Assembly (NCBI GenBank): GCA_032158295.1
Contig: CM063252.1
Span: 16,478,138 to 16,542,137, forward strand
Direction of reading: 5' to 3'
DNA length: 64,000 bases
Origin: Pycnopodia helianthoides
Lineage: Eukaryota > Echinodermata > Asteroidea > Forcipulatida > Asteriidae
Position 1 is the first letter of the stretch, and the number at the start of each line of letters is the position of its first letter. Shown in pieces: positions 37,701-52,900 of this stretch. The notes beneath the pieces were generated by a model. The model was not told the DNA's origin, did no database searches, and saw only the letters and a program-made list of their open reading frames with translations. Position numbers and translations under genes: made by a program.

Positions 37701-40700
37701 AGCCTTCGAAAGACACGACCTGTGTTGGACCGCTATACCTTAATTGCTGTTGACCTATTTCTCTTGGCGAAAAAAAAGTGTACCAATGTACTTAGCTTTT
37801 ATCTTCACTCATCCTCAAGTACCAGACTACTGTGATTAATATAGAGATTTTGATTGATTACTTAGACCTCATTCCGGCACTGGGGGGTTGGGGATTGGAC
37901 GAAAGCAAAATGCTAGCTAAATTTAAATCATACAGCGTGCACCATCCAAAATACCCCTTTTTTCAAACTACTATCAACGATAATCCCACCTGAATGAAAA
38001 CAAAGTCTACCTCAAGAAAGCTTAAGAGGACATCCGCCCAAGTAATACAAAATGGCCAGTGGTGGGTCTGATCAATACAGCGTATCTTGCACCACCCCCC
38101 CCCCTTCAAGCCCATATACTAGACTAAAATTAAGCAGAAACTTTGCAAGTTCGTTTCCTGTAATAGCCCACATAATATTGATTGTTGCGATTGTATTTAT
38201 TTTAGGAAAGATGTAATGGATATTCCTCTGAATTGCTTAAAGTTCTTGCCAAAAGCAAGACGCTTGCCGGTGTAGTTCCAGCCACGAATCAATATTGTAC
38301 ACCTCGAAATTGCAGATTGTAGTACACTGTCTTGCTCTATTGAATTCTAAGTGTTAAAGGCACTGGACACTATTGGTAATTACAGAAAATAATTGTTAGC
38401 ATAAAAAACTTACTTGGTAACGAGCAATGGAGAGCTGTTGATAGTAAAAAACATTGTGAGAAACGGCTCCCTCTGAAGTAACGTAGTTTTTGAGAAAGAA
38501 GTAATTTCTCAGTAAAATATTTGAATTGATTTTGAGACCTCACGCGTGAGGTCTCGAAATCAAGCATCATTGAGTTTAAATTTTCACAGGTTTGTTATTT
38601 TGTGCATATGTTGAGATACACCAAGTGAGAAGACTGGTCTTTGACAATTACCAAAGGTGTCCAGTGTCTTTAAGCTATCATTCCATAAACTTAATATCCA
38701 CAAAGGCAGTTTGGGGGAGTGTTGTATTTGTCAGAGCTGGCACTTAGTCTTCACTCTAAAGTATAATTTAAAACAAAATAATCCCAGGGCAGTATTGACC
38801 AGGATCTGTGTCTAATGGGGGCCGGACCTATTCCTGGGGCTTGACCAATTTCTGAGACAGCACGACCCGGAATTTATGTCAAAATGACCCAGAAATGGGT
38901 CAGATTGAATCAGAATCCAATCTAAATCCGAATTTTTAAAACCAGTTACTAAGTCAGCCTGACCCTGAAACGGGTCAATCCCCCTGAGACCCGGAATGTT
39001 TTAGAGTGTACTGTGGCTTCCATTATTCTCTATCACCATTAGGGGTTCGCTCGGCCCCAGCGGCCTATCCAGGACCGCTGGGATGGGCTAATCAGCTTGC
39101 ACAGATTCGTGTTTAGGAAGTACGTCATGCGTGCAGTGCTTGCAGTGTGAGTGTGATGCATGATGGGACTGAGCATGGGACTGAGCATTAACGTTAACGA
39201 AACGTTTGCCCATCCCAGCGCCTTTGGTTTTAAGGCAAGGCGCTGGGGACGAGCGAACATTAGGGGCAGATCCAGGGTTTTCAGAAAGGGCGGGGCGCAA
39301 ACTTTAAGCGGGCTAATTCTCAAAGTTCAAAGTTCAAGTTATTTTTAAGATAGTTAATCGCGGCGTGGTGGTGGTCCGGGTTCAGGGGCCCGCTTTAGGG
39401 GCCCCGGGATAATCTGTAGACATTAAATTCACTCTGGTGCAATCTGGACAAATTCAGAAGCGTTTCGAATTATTTGTATCATTTTTAAAATTAGAAATTT
39501 TGATTCATTTGCCGTTCAGGCCACTTTGTTTTGTAGTCGGCGGAAATAACGGGGGAAGGAGGGGGGGGGGTGGCGCTGCGTCTTTGATTATGCCATACCA
39601 AGCCTATCGGGTAATTTGACGGTCCAAACCTAGAGAACTGCTTGTTCGTGGTTAACATTTGAACGAATCAATAATATGTATACGGAACATTAATAGGTTG
39701 CTGAGTACAATATCTTTAATAAATATACTTCATCACTGACACATTCCCCTCGCACAAAGCCCAATCTGGTCCCTCTCCCAAACTGTTACCGCGTAAAACA
39801 TTTCGAAACAATTGAACCATCTTCTGGTTCTTATTCTGCACGGAACTGAACATAAAATGGTGGACCAGGCAAAAAATAATCATTCCCTACTGCATCTCTT
39901 TTGTGTGAAACTCGAGATCAACAAGGGTCACTTCTGCATCCCGACCATCATCATGGCGTATATAAAATGCCATTTTGTGCAAACGGGTCCATTGGGAGAA
40001 TCTTCCGAGTGAGGAAGACGAAGCCGGCGAGTTGTAAAATTAGACCCCACTTCCTCGTTTTCCACAAACTTTTCACTTACCGATTTCAATGCGTTGAAGT
40101 AGCTCAGGCCGAGGTCCCACGGCTGCTGGCCGGAATTGCACGACAGCTCAGCGGTAGACACCGGCTTGGTCTGGCCGACGACGTGCAGCGCTCGCTTCGC
40201 CACGTTGACGGCGTCAAACATAAGTGCTGCCTCCGTCTGGTCAAATATTCAAGTATGTAGGTTTATTAAACACTTGTACTGGAAGTCAGGACGCGAAATA
40301 ATGGAGTGCTTTCACAAACACTGATCAAATTGGCATGTTACTTGATCCATTCAGAACTAATGGCTACTGATGAGAACCATGAACTGCGTGGAAGCAGGAA
40401 TTGTAAATCGGCCAATCTTCTCTTTTAGTTTTTTTACCTTCAAAATTTCAAAATAATTTGGGGTTGAACAAAAACAAATTTGACCGGGATTTGAACCAAT
40501 GACCTCCGGATTAACTCTACCAACTGAGCTATCTAGCCCTTTATTGGCGGTCTCTCTTTTGGGGGTAAAAAATCTTTGTTCGGGTGCCAGTCAGAAGCCA
40601 TACAACCGTTAACTGCCGTGTAGCCAGGGACTACACCCGAATTTACGACACACAATCTGGGAAGCGGCAGCGAGGGGATCATCTTAAGGGGATGCGACTT

Positions 40701-40876
40701 TTTCATTTCGAAATAGGCAGACCGCCAACATGGCTAGATAGCTCAGTTGGTAGAGCGCCAGAACGTCAATCCGGAGGTCATTTTGTTCAAAACCCGCTCT
40801 AATTAATTTGTCTTGGTGATTTATAACTTAAAAACAACAAAACAAACGAGCAAAAAATAAACAACCAAAAAACAAG

Positions 40877-40918
<42 letters not shown>

Positions 40919-43900
40919 TCAACAGTTTTGAAAAAGCAGACTGAAACTTAAAACAATTAGATGATTGATTTATTTACCGTAAAGATAGTTTCATTGTATG
41001 GGAAACCGTTGAGGGCCTGGTAGTGCCGCCATTCCTTGGTCAGAGTCTGAACCCGCTTGCTTTTCATATTCAAAAGATGCAGTGACGTCATGTTGACGGA
41101 GTCCTGGGAGTAACGAGCTAAATCCATCAGGCAAAGATCCTAACCGGATACATATCAGAACAATGGTTAACTTAAAAAGTAAGAAAAACAAAAGGGGGAT
41201 CGATAAGGCAATGTTCAAGTAGTTATTACTCAACCCCAATTTTTGGGAGCAAGTGAAGAAAACAGGTATGGAAATTATGAGGAATAAACCCGAAAACACG
41301 TATAACTTTTAGGAGACTACATCAGTTCTTATCTTCCAGGAAAATAGTGTGATCAAGTATGGGAACATTGGCGGGGGAACCCTCTGCCCCTTATCGAATA
41401 AGACTGTTTACCAGGGGGTCAGGACACTAGACTTACCATTGATGTGAATATGTAGTGGTAGTGGCTCCGTAGCATCTGTAACTCAAGTAACTGAGAATCA
41501 AAATCAAATTATGTTCATTAATTATTAAAATAAATAATTGAAGCTACCACGCTGCCTCGTGCTATTGTTAATCATGTGAGAATCACCGGATTCGACTAGC
41601 CTATAGCGTCTCTAGGTTTTCAAGAAAAAACGCATCGATTATAAAAACGCTCATGCTACCGTTCTAAATAGGCCGTGTCCGAATTAGCGGCTATAGCTAC
41701 GGCTACGGCTAGATTTCCGCGTCATCATGCGTTGAAGTATAGGACGGCTTTAGAAACAACCATAGCAACAGTCGTAGCCCTAGCCGTAGCCGTCATTTCG
41801 AATACGGCCTACATCTTCGTTCTAAATCCGCTTCGCTTGTGAGCGTATTGATGCTCCATTATGATGGCATGATAGTATAAAAAGCGTTTTATAAGCGATG
41901 CAGTAATGCTTGACATTTGTAAGAGACTGGGTTATGTCGAATCGGGTAGTCGATTATGTTGTAATGAATTTTTAAGTCACTCGGTTGTCCATACCGATGA
42001 GCAAGAATAAGCATTTTGTGTGAGGTAGATATATGTATATACAAACGAATAAAACATTGCAGAATCGATGAATATACTACCATGTCACTGCATGCCTGGG
42101 CCTTTGGCACAACCCTGGTGACGACAGCACGGTCCTAGACACTGCACTGACTGTAATCGCGTTGCTTCACGTAGGAGCATTTATAATGTACCAAAGGGCA
42201 GCGAATGTTGATGAAGAGTGATTGGCTACATCGTACACGCCATGTTGGCTGCCGGGACTGCATAATCTTAAGGAGTTGAGACTGTTTCAGGAGTACATCT
42301 GGCCCAGTGCAAAACGGTGTAGGTATTAAAGACTAAGGCGCCGTGGTATCAGTGCCAATCAATGAGATTAAAGGCATGGATTTCTCAAGATGCGAATGGT
42401 GAAACCATCTATTGTATATCACCCTTTTCATAGCTTTGTGTTTGAAAAACCCCTTTAAACTGAAATTTTACTGCAGTCTATTAAAAACATTAAAAAGGGA
42501 AAACGTGAAGTTCGTTTTTAGTTTATGACACCCTTCAAAGTCACAGTCATTTTTATGATTTGCCTTCAAAAGGAAACGTGATAAATGGCGACAATAAACT
42601 GCGTTTAAGAGGAGGTCATCAAAAAATAAGGAAACTGTAATAACAGCCCACAAGACGGCATCGTTTGTCGGGACGATGGTGATTTATTGCCTGATCTCCC
42701 CCATGTACTCACTCCGACGCCCAAGTCAAGGGGCCACATCTTACCGCCAGCCTGGATTACCCCGCGGGACGAGAGTGCACTTCTTGGGAAGTCGTTGGGA
42801 CTCCTAAGTTGGGATTAATGACTTTAAAGATGTTCAAATCTCTGGCTTGCAGAATCCATCAGACGTCCCCAGCAGACTACATTGCGGCATCGGATTACTA
42901 TGTTTAAAGCGTATGTGTGAGGGGGCATCAAGTATGCACAGGGAAACCGCGTTCAGTATAAGAACACCCTGCATTGAGGGCCGCTGTCAGCAATTGCTGA
43001 CATTATTTTAATATTCCCATTGTCTTAACCACATCGTACACATGCACAGGGGCCAATTTCATAGAGCTGCTGAAGCAGCAAATATTGCTTAACAATTTTC
43101 TGCTTAGCAAAAACAAGCAGGATACCATTCACTGATTGTACACAGGGACATGGTTTTCTTTGGCTGGTAACCTTACTCTGGTATGCATAATTGTATTGTG
43201 CTTAGCTACTCTAGGGCCCTGGTTAGCTCATATGCCTTGATATCCTAAGCTGGACCATGTCCCTTCTCTATGGCTGAACCGTGCCACACATTCCAGAGGG
43301 GGTGTCAGTCAACAGGGGTCAGTGATTTGGTTGGGAGGGGGCAAGACAAAGCTCTGCTAGCATCGTTTTTGTACAGAATCGGTCAAACAAAACAATAAAC
43401 TTAATTAATTAAGCAACCAATTAAGCTTTAAGTTAAACCTGGACATGTAAACAGCACATTTAGAAAAAAAAAACTTACAATGTAAAAACAAACCCCTTTA
43501 ACCTATAGGAAGCGTGTTGTGCTGACAACGTACCACTGGGGCGTTGCAACCAAACGGGTCCCTCGCTGCAGGGCTAAGTAAATACCCTTTTTTCGCCACG
43601 GTAAAAATGGAGTGTAAATCTATAATTATTTTGTTTTTTTGATATGTTATACATAATATATTTTTTAGCGCTTTCTTATAACAAGGGGCCCTTCTTTTGG
43701 GGCAATTCCCTATATAACTGATGTTTGTATTTCATATTTCCTTATGTTATTTTTTATTTCTTTATTTTTAGTAAAAATTACCTAATAATAATACACATGG
43801 TGCTAATCACAGAAACACCTTTTGATTCAAAGATATCATCATGATAAAACAGACAGATTGATCCTATCGGGTAACCCTTCGTTAATCCTTGATTGATTGA

Positions 43901-46900
43901 TTGACTGATTGATGTTTATTGCCGCCTGGGAGCCTGGCTATAACTCATGAGATTATTCACCCACTGTTATTGGTTTTCAGTCACATTACGGAACTAGACG
44001 CAACCTACCACCAATTACTGGCGCCTTGTGCCGTATCGGCCACCAGGAATGACGTCACACATCGGGTCCATTCAACTACGGGTGCACAAGTCCAACATAA
44101 ACTTGCGCTGTTTTCGAACACAACGGCACAGTGGCTTGGGCATCGGCTTAACACACGGTGGGTAATTTGGAAAATGTGCACTTTCGATATGCGGCTTCAA
44201 ACAGGCAGACAGAGCCTAAGCTCGGAGCCGAAATTGATACCATTGTTTCGAAAAGGGCATAAAGGATCCACATATCCAAGCACTGACATGGTTTTGTTTG
44301 TGTTAGATGTTGGCTCCACACACCACTTCATATGACATTCGGCACTTCAAGTCACTAGATGACGTGAGAGGGGAAATGAGGTCAACAGGTTGGGTCGTTG
44401 AACCACAACTTGTTTGCAGAGCCTAATTTCTCATGTCACTAATAACACTCATCTCATGACAACATGAATTTGAAGCGATTTTTTAAATGACCTTCTTTAA
44501 ATGGCGATTTTTAAGTCCGGACCACTTTGCCAAAACTTTCATTATTACATCTACCTCAACAATAAACTGGAATTGTTTATGTATTTTGTTACTGTTTGTT
44601 TTTACTCTGTTTGTTTGTTTGTTTGTTTGATTGTTTGCTTGTTTGTTTGGTGGGGGTGTATGTTTGTTTATTTCTATACGTACCCTTTCTAATATTTCTA
44701 GAAGCATATTATAATCGCAGTCAATGACGACTCTGTAGGTACCAGATCTCTTGATTTCTTTTAGTACAAGGTTAATGTTTTCGTGTTGTATTTTCCTAAT
44801 GGTCAGCTCCCCCCTCGAAGCCTCCAGAATATGCTGCATTCTAAGAAGCGCTGTAAAAACGTAGAAAATATGGCTTAGGCAATTTCATTACAAGAAGAAA
44901 AATATATAATATAGTTTAAAAACTAATAAGTTTAAAATTGATATTAATAATAGTTCCACCCCGACCCCCTAGTTGAGTTTTTTTTTGTAATAGATTAGAA
45001 CAACCCCAAACTACCCCTTTTAAATACTCGAAAGGGTCAACTGTTCAGGCAATGTCATCACAAAGAAGAAGAAATCATGATAACTGATAAGTTTAATATA
45101 TATAATAGTTCCACCCTATCCCATAGTTGAGTTGAGTGTGACAAAAAAGAAAAGAAGATAAAACAACCCAATAACACAAATTTTCGAACACTCGAATTTT
45201 GATTAATTTCACTTAAAAATGCCTAAAAAAAAGCTCAACTACATAGACTCCTATAGCAAACACAGACATTATCACGTTGACGACAGGGATCAAATAAAAT
45301 GGTAAAAACAAGTGGCGCTCCTGGGCGAACACGTGGTGGCGCACTATATTTTAAGTCACCTACAGTATTAGATAGGTGCGTCAGCTGGTGGCACTGATCT
45401 CTATTATACTGACTGGATAGCAAGATGCTTTTAATCGTCAAAGGATGCCGTTTTGAAACTTGCTCGATAAAAAAAAACTATCAACGCTTGCTATGCACAT
45501 TTTGACACAATAAAAAAACAATAAAAAACGAACAATATAACATTGTTTGTATAACAAAGATTAAGAAATAAAGAAAAACTCTTCGATTAAATCACAATCA
45601 CTTCGTTAATTCATTAAGCAAGAATCATACTTTTTGTATACAAGTTGCAAAATGGCCGTCGCTTGTGTGCGACGACCACACGGTCTTGTTCAAACATTCT
45701 ATTTTTTAACATCCCTGTGGATACCTTTTCTTTTCCCACTCTTTTGTTTTGTTCTTTGTCTCGCATAAGATAGTGACTATTAAAGCAAATGCATAGGCCC
45801 GTCCTGCTCTCCTGTCAGTATAATAGAGATCAGTGTCTTGCGATCCTTATCCATATATGTCTGTATTGCAAATGGTAAATTGTACATTGATTACCTTCCT
45901 CATCCTGGTACATAATGGTCATCTTCCGCCAGTTGTACACGTCAATGAGGTCTGCCATTAGATCACTGTGGTACCGGTTGTGGGGATAAAGGTTGACGGC
46001 CACGTGCTCGCCCTGTTTTTATGCTCCCACATTGTGGTCAGGTGTGGCACGCCCTTCCTATCGCACACGCCCTCCACGGCAAGATTGCCTTCCACCATCG
46101 ACGGCCCAAATATGGCGGCGACTCCACCGTTGCTGGATATAAGTTTACATGCTGTTGACACGAAGAATATTGACAGTTACCAATTAAATCCTGAGAAAAT
46201 AGTGTACATCAAATAATCAGAAGGAAACGGAATCATAAAAAAGACGCTTCAAAACTGATTCATGCAGGAAGCACAGTCCCTAATCATGAACTTGTCACGT
46301 TCAGAGTAATTTAGAGTCACTTTCTTCGAAATATAAATTACTTCTCGAGAGAAAGCTGCGTACAACCATTGCGTGTATCGAATTTCTGATACATTCCCTT
46401 GGAAGGTTGAAAAGTGACTTTAATCAAAAATTTCTACTGAGTCTTTTTTTTTGCAGATCCTTCTGGGCGACTTTGTGGCATCTTTTTGACGTGCAAGGTC
46501 AACTGGCTTCTTGCGAGGAATTGTATGCGACATCCGATTGAAACACAAAAGACAAACATGTGTCAAAAACCCAGCCCTGCTTCCAAATTTGCTCAATAAC
46601 TAAGCACATATTTTGATGTGTACGGAAAGTGAGCAACCCAGCTTACAAGACATCCGGCAATTTCCACTAGTTTTTCAAAACGAGACCTCCCAAATTCAGT
46701 GAGAGTTTGACTGGCTGGCTGTATGATGGGTGGTAACAGAATGCCATCCAAACTAATACATGTGCCACACGATTTACTACTGAACACACAAGCGCATTTT
46801 TTCTTAAAGGAACATTACAGAATTGGTAAGAAAAAAACTGGTAAAATATACTTTTTTATCACAGATTTACATAAAACTTACACGGTCTAATGATGATGGA

Positions 46901-49900
46901 AGTAAAAAACATCCCTTGAAATATTTCTGTCTGAAACGCCATATTTGATGAGAAATGAATAAACTAATTTTCCGATTGGAGTTTATCGTTCAGTGAGCGT
47001 TTTATTCATTTGTTGAATCTATATGATTTCACGCAAATGTGTGATCGGTTTTTCACTATTTTCTCGTGACCCAGATGGCCGATTGATCTCAAACTTCTAC
47101 AGGTTTGTCAGTTTATGTATATGGTGGATTACATAAAGTGCTTACACTGCCAGCTACTGTTTTGTTAGCAAAAACCAATTATGTAATGTTCCTTTAACAA
47201 TACGATGCTCCGTCCGAATTGTTTTATTTCATTTTAATGCAAAGTATTCGGATCCACTGCGATTATAATTGATAAAGCGTCCACTGATTCATTTATTGGA
47301 TTAACCTGAACTTAACACGTTAACAACAAAAAACCACCCGAGGCAAACGTCATACAACTGTCAAAACATATCGATTTGAAAGTATGCATACGGTTGATCA
47401 CTCTACGGAAGGCCCCAAAGGCACATTATCGACTGCAGAATTAGGTGTTTAACACTATAACTTCCCGAGCTGACCCCCCGTGAACCGAAAAGGGTGTCCT
47501 GGGGCAAGTGGATATCAAAGTGTTCGTTTTTCCAGATGGAATACAAAGTCACGGACATCTAACGCCTGGGATCGATATTTTAACTCAGCGTGGAGGTAAA
47601 GCTGTTCACTTCGCACGTGCATGCACAAAATGACAGTTTTGCACAGAAGCGATTGGATTTCTCATGCATTGATACTGGGGTCGTGTGCAGGAAATTCATG
47701 TGTATTATTATTCACACATGTTGAATAATTTGCATAAATTATAGTGTAATCTAATGGGGAAATGCTAACAGACAACACGAAAATCTGATATTAATCAGTT
47801 CCTGTCTGACCACTGTCTGCCATTTTGGGAGTCAATTTACTTGGCTCGTACATATAATCCATCGCCTATGCCGTACACTGCTCGGTTGCACACCGCACTA
47901 AAAAATGACACCCAAAACCGGCACAACCATGATATATCGTGGGAGATGACATTCAGGTGATGAGTTGGTTCAATACACGATAAACTGATGTATGGTGGCT
48001 TGGTATTATCAGCACAGTGGGGACAGTAGAACAAAAGGAACACAAAGGGAACAATGCTGTCCTCACATATATTTTGTGTGTGTTCTCACATATACTTTGT
48101 GTGTGTTCTCACATTTTTTCGTGTGCTTAGTCTATGGGGAGTGTAAAGCTATTATAGAGGGACAAAGGAAAGTCCTCACAGTAATAACAATGTAAGAATA
48201 AGTGTGGGCTTACGGATGGGGTATTTCACACAATGGAACAATGGACCCCTCCAGAGAATTCATTGTTCAACCTGGACCCCACTAGGTTATTCTTTAGAAA
48301 AGAGAATGATGGAACAACAACAGCAGGACCCTGAAGATCCGTGTATTGGTACGTGTATGTTTTCAATTTTTCCCAGGATGTACATAATACCCACGCCGTA
48401 GGACTACGCTTACATTTCATTTTGTTCTTTCTCAAAAACGTCTCCCTTGAGAAATTTATTTCCTGAGAAGGTAACCGATACTTTGTCAAGACACATTCAT
48501 TTAAACATGCATGAAAACAACCATCTGGTACATTGCTTCCTCACCCTTGACCCACTGAAGTTGCATATTTAAAGGCAGTGGATACTTTTGGTAAGTATTA
48601 CTAAAAAAGTACATTACCATGAAACATTTCTCAGTAAGGAGCACTTGAGAGCTGCTGATAGTATAACAATTTGTGAGAAACGACTCCTCCGAAGGAGTGA
48701 AGTTTTTGAGAAAAGGATAAATTTAATTTCTCACTAAAATATTTGAATCTGAAAAAGGCTTCAGGCATGAAGCCTCTCTAATGCATTTGAATACACACAA
48801 TTCCATTATTTTCTTTGCAACTTCGATGACCAATTGAGCCCAAACTGCCACAGGTTTTTTTTGGGTTACACCAAGTGAGGATACTAGTCTTTAACAAAAA
48901 AGTGTTTCCCGCCTTAAAAGAGCCAAGCAAACGTTTAGGTGTAGCAAACTCAACAATCGCTTGCAGTCCTTTGATTCCAAAGAGTTGAAACTCCCTCTAC
49001 TGCAAACGTTTTTTTCATGAGTAGGGCCTATGCACAATTTGTACGCGCCACCATTTGATTTGTTGCTAAAGACCAAGTTTGTTAGTGATTTATGCAACGA
49101 CTCTCCATAATCTCCGAAGGCTCGTTGTCGTTATTACTATTTGTCATTCCAGATGCATGACCGTCTTTCAAGGGACATTTTTTCTCGAAATAACAGATCT
49201 TCAGTTCGGCGTACAGTGCGGGGGAGATAAATATGTCACCTAGATACACGCACGGTTGTCATTTCTATGCAACACGTAAATGTTTTTCACAGTGCCTTGT
49301 GGCAAAGTATTCAACATCAAGTTAGGTTTACTTACACCATAACAACTATAGAGTTCGTCGCAGACATTACTATCTTCAAATTAAGACAGTAAGGGTTTGA
49401 GGGGGAACAAACATTTTGTATAGAAGAGAGTACTATTGTTTTCGTTTGTTCGTTGGGATGTTTGATGATGGTATTTGTTTGTTTGTTTTTTGGTGCTATC
49501 AACAGGAAAACTAAATTTATATAAGCACAATTTTGGACATGACTCAACAGTAACAGGCACTGAGTGTGTGTGTGTGTTTGTTTTTTTTTTTTGGGGGGGG
49601 ACAAAAAAAAAAACCTTTTGAGAAAACATCTATGTGATTACGCTATACCACCTTTTGAAGGATTTAAAACTAAATGTCTAATAAATTCCAGTGAATGGGT
49701 AAGCTCCTTAATTTAAATTCGCCACCGCTTGATCTAAAACCCCATTCATTGGATGGCATTCAATAGACCCTTCCCATGAAATATGCAAATTGAACATCGC
49801 GCGTGCGCACTCTCCCTACTGGTTGGCAAAATGAGTGAACATCGCACCTTTTTGCATGGGACTGATGGTGGCGTGACGCACACGCGTTTGTGCGTCTGCC

Positions 49901-52900
49901 TTGTGCACAACTCTATGGCGTTTGCCAACCAGCAGCGTCTGTACGCATGCGTGAATGTAATTTACATATTTCATGGGAAGGGTCTATTCATTGGAAATAT
50001 TTCTAACACATAATACTCATTTAAACTTGAGGTTACCTTGAGATCTTTGTTACAAACAAAACGGTTGTATAGTTGTATAGGATGGGTGGACAGTGCCTGA
50101 AACAACAGGGCGTGTCCCCAAATAAACAGTATCTGTAGACAATTCTTTTCAAAAACCATCGATGACAAGCTATGAACTTTTGTACGAAAAAATCCTGGCC
50201 CCTCTTAAGGCACGAACCTCTAGCACATGAATGAAGCAACAAAGCCCCCCCCCCCCCTTTCTCAGACGCCTCGAATGTCTCTCAAAATGCAGAGCTATCT
50301 CCAGCCCCAAGGCGTCGACATTGTTTCCGGGATGTTGACTAACGATTTCTGAACCATTACGATGAGTATAATGTCAAGGACAAACCCCTTTCTTAAGCTC
50401 CCGGGCAAGGGGCCGCGGCCGTAGAATCACTGGCGCTTAAATCTGTGCAAGTATGACGATTACGGCTTTGTATAATTCCTTGTCAAAACGTCGACACTGT
50501 GATGCACGAACTTTGTAGAGATTGAACACATTTCGCGATAGAGTCGCTATTGGTTCCTCTGCTGAGGACAATTGTAAGCTCCCATCTGCCCCGTCCAGCT
50601 GCATATTCATGAGGTGATAGTTATACATAAGTCATGCATAATTCAACAAAAAAAAACATTGCGTGTACGTAATCAGTTAGCTCTTCCATCATGGCCGGTT
50701 GTTGTGAAACCATGGATGCAATGACATACCGCTATAAGATTGCTCCCATCTGCCCCGTCCAGCTGCATATTCATGAGACGATAGTTATAAGTCATGCATA
50801 ATTCAACCAAAAAAAACATTGCGTGTACGTAATCAGTTAGCTCTTCCATCGTGGCCGGTTGTGTGAAACCATGGATGTAATGACATACCGCTATAAGATT
50901 CTGTATATTGGGAAAGGTAATACATTCCCTTGTGATTCAATGCATGGAACATTCGAAGACGACTGTTTAACAATAGTTGTGTTGTCTTAAAACGTTTAAG
51001 GGAGTGGGCGATCTCTAATATTTGTACAACTGTTGTTGTTGTTTGTGTTTTGTGTGTTTTTTTTTTTTTTGGGGGGGGGGTGGAGGAGTAGAGGGAAGAT
51101 AGTAATTTTATTTGCACTGTATAGTGCATTAGCACTGTATAAAACTGGTCAAACAATGGATGTGAAAGCTTCTTAATAACAATTTTCTTCTTATTAATGA
51201 CTTATCGCATATAGGTGTAGATAAGGTTCTTCCATTGTAATATTTCAAACTCAATCAAGAAAATGAAACAGTTAAGAAAAATATTATTTTTTTTAATACT
51301 TATTTATTTTTGGTTCACTGAGCTCTTCTGGCCCACAAAAAAATGGTATATACTTAACGACTACTGACGTTCAATGATTAAATTTACTTTTTCAAAAGTA
51401 AATAATAACACGCAGTTCAATTATGTTGTCTTTGTCAACGTCAGTCAAACCTCATTTCCCTTCGACCCCGTAAAAGAATCTGGAAATCTAATATCGAGTG
51501 TTCTTAATATTGCAAAAAATGCAAAAGACTTGTTCCACAACACATCTTGGGATGTTTACCAGATCGGACTGAACATATGAAATCTACCGTTCCTTTCTCA
51601 GCGGTCGATGCACCACTGGACAAAATAAAAAGTGCCTTTTAATTAATATGTTGATTGTTTGTCATTTTAATCTGTCAAATCAGTGTCCACCAAATTGCTG
51701 TGCAAATAAACGTCAAGCAGGGGCATTTGAGCGAACCAGTCGCGCTCGCCTCACCCAACGCTGTGTGCTTCAACGAAAACGCCATACCGGACCAAAAACG
51801 ATCTTGTGCCGGTAATTAAAACAGCTCGACTTGACAAGCACCGCGCGCGCCGGTGTCAGAGGGGATTTTGTCCTCCCGGTGTGAGTGTCCCCCAACGGTA
51901 AATTAACAAGGGCTGGAGGAAGTTGATTCAAAAGAGGGCGCTATTATCAGACGAAATGTCTACACGATTCGCCGTATATGGTGGGGTATAGAATCTCCTG
52001 CCACACCAGCGACCACACCGAACACCACTTAAAATAACACGGAACCATCCAGTGGTTACCTTTTAACACTGCACTGACGCGTATGTGTGAAGTATTCCGA
52101 GTGTATACTGAATAAATGCAATAGGTTTTGCGCAGCAGTTGACCTATACGCTTTCTTTGTATATAATTATTATTCAGTCGATTCTTATCAAGGGTTGTTT
52201 TATTGTTTTAACGGCCGTGCACAATTTTCGTACCGATCAATCTGCCCAAGTAGAGGCAGCACGGGAACAAAAACAGGATGGCCCTTTTAAGGAAATGGAT
52301 GGTAATCGGCATACTGAGACACAGGGCACCAAACAAACACAGTCGCAGCATTCTGCAGGTTCATACGGAGTTGCATCAGTCACTCTGGCCCCGTGAGGGA
52401 CTCGTTAGTATTTTCATGCTCATAAAAAAAACCACGCCATGCACAACTTCGAAAGCGCCACATTCTTCAGCCTTCTCCATTCGTCTTGGCTCTGATGTGT
52501 CTTCCATTAAACAAATAAATCCCCCCATCTTCGTAACATCCATCACTGTTTCTATAACTGCGATATCCAGACCGTTGACCAGGCAGCCGCTGCGTCAATT
52601 CCAACGTGACTTTCCCGATCGCATTGTATCGACACATTCCGATACGCCGGAGCCGAATCCCACAGCGAGCAAAACGCATCAGCGTCTTCTCCATCAAGGT
52701 GACGAACCGTGACATAATTATGGTGGAGGCATGTTAAACAAATTTACGCTAAGCCCTGCGATGACCAATATTGGAGTATTATAAGCCAATGTGTCTGACA
52801 TGGAGAGGCGATCCCTCAGCCGTATCATTCTGCTCTTTGATAGAGCGCGGTTCGTTTTCCCCGAAGCCTGTATTTGCAGATATTGGTGTGCGTATGCTGG

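Noticed and set aside
40470..40805. Functional tRNA genes
   Set aside because: The A- and B-box parts are good, but the anticodon or T arms are shortened or mutated, and the same sequence is dispersed as a SINE.
40991..41299. 102-codon minus-strand frame over a receptor exon
   Set aside because: It is in the wrong frame. The real exon (40978-41139) reads in a different frame, set by splice phase and similarity.
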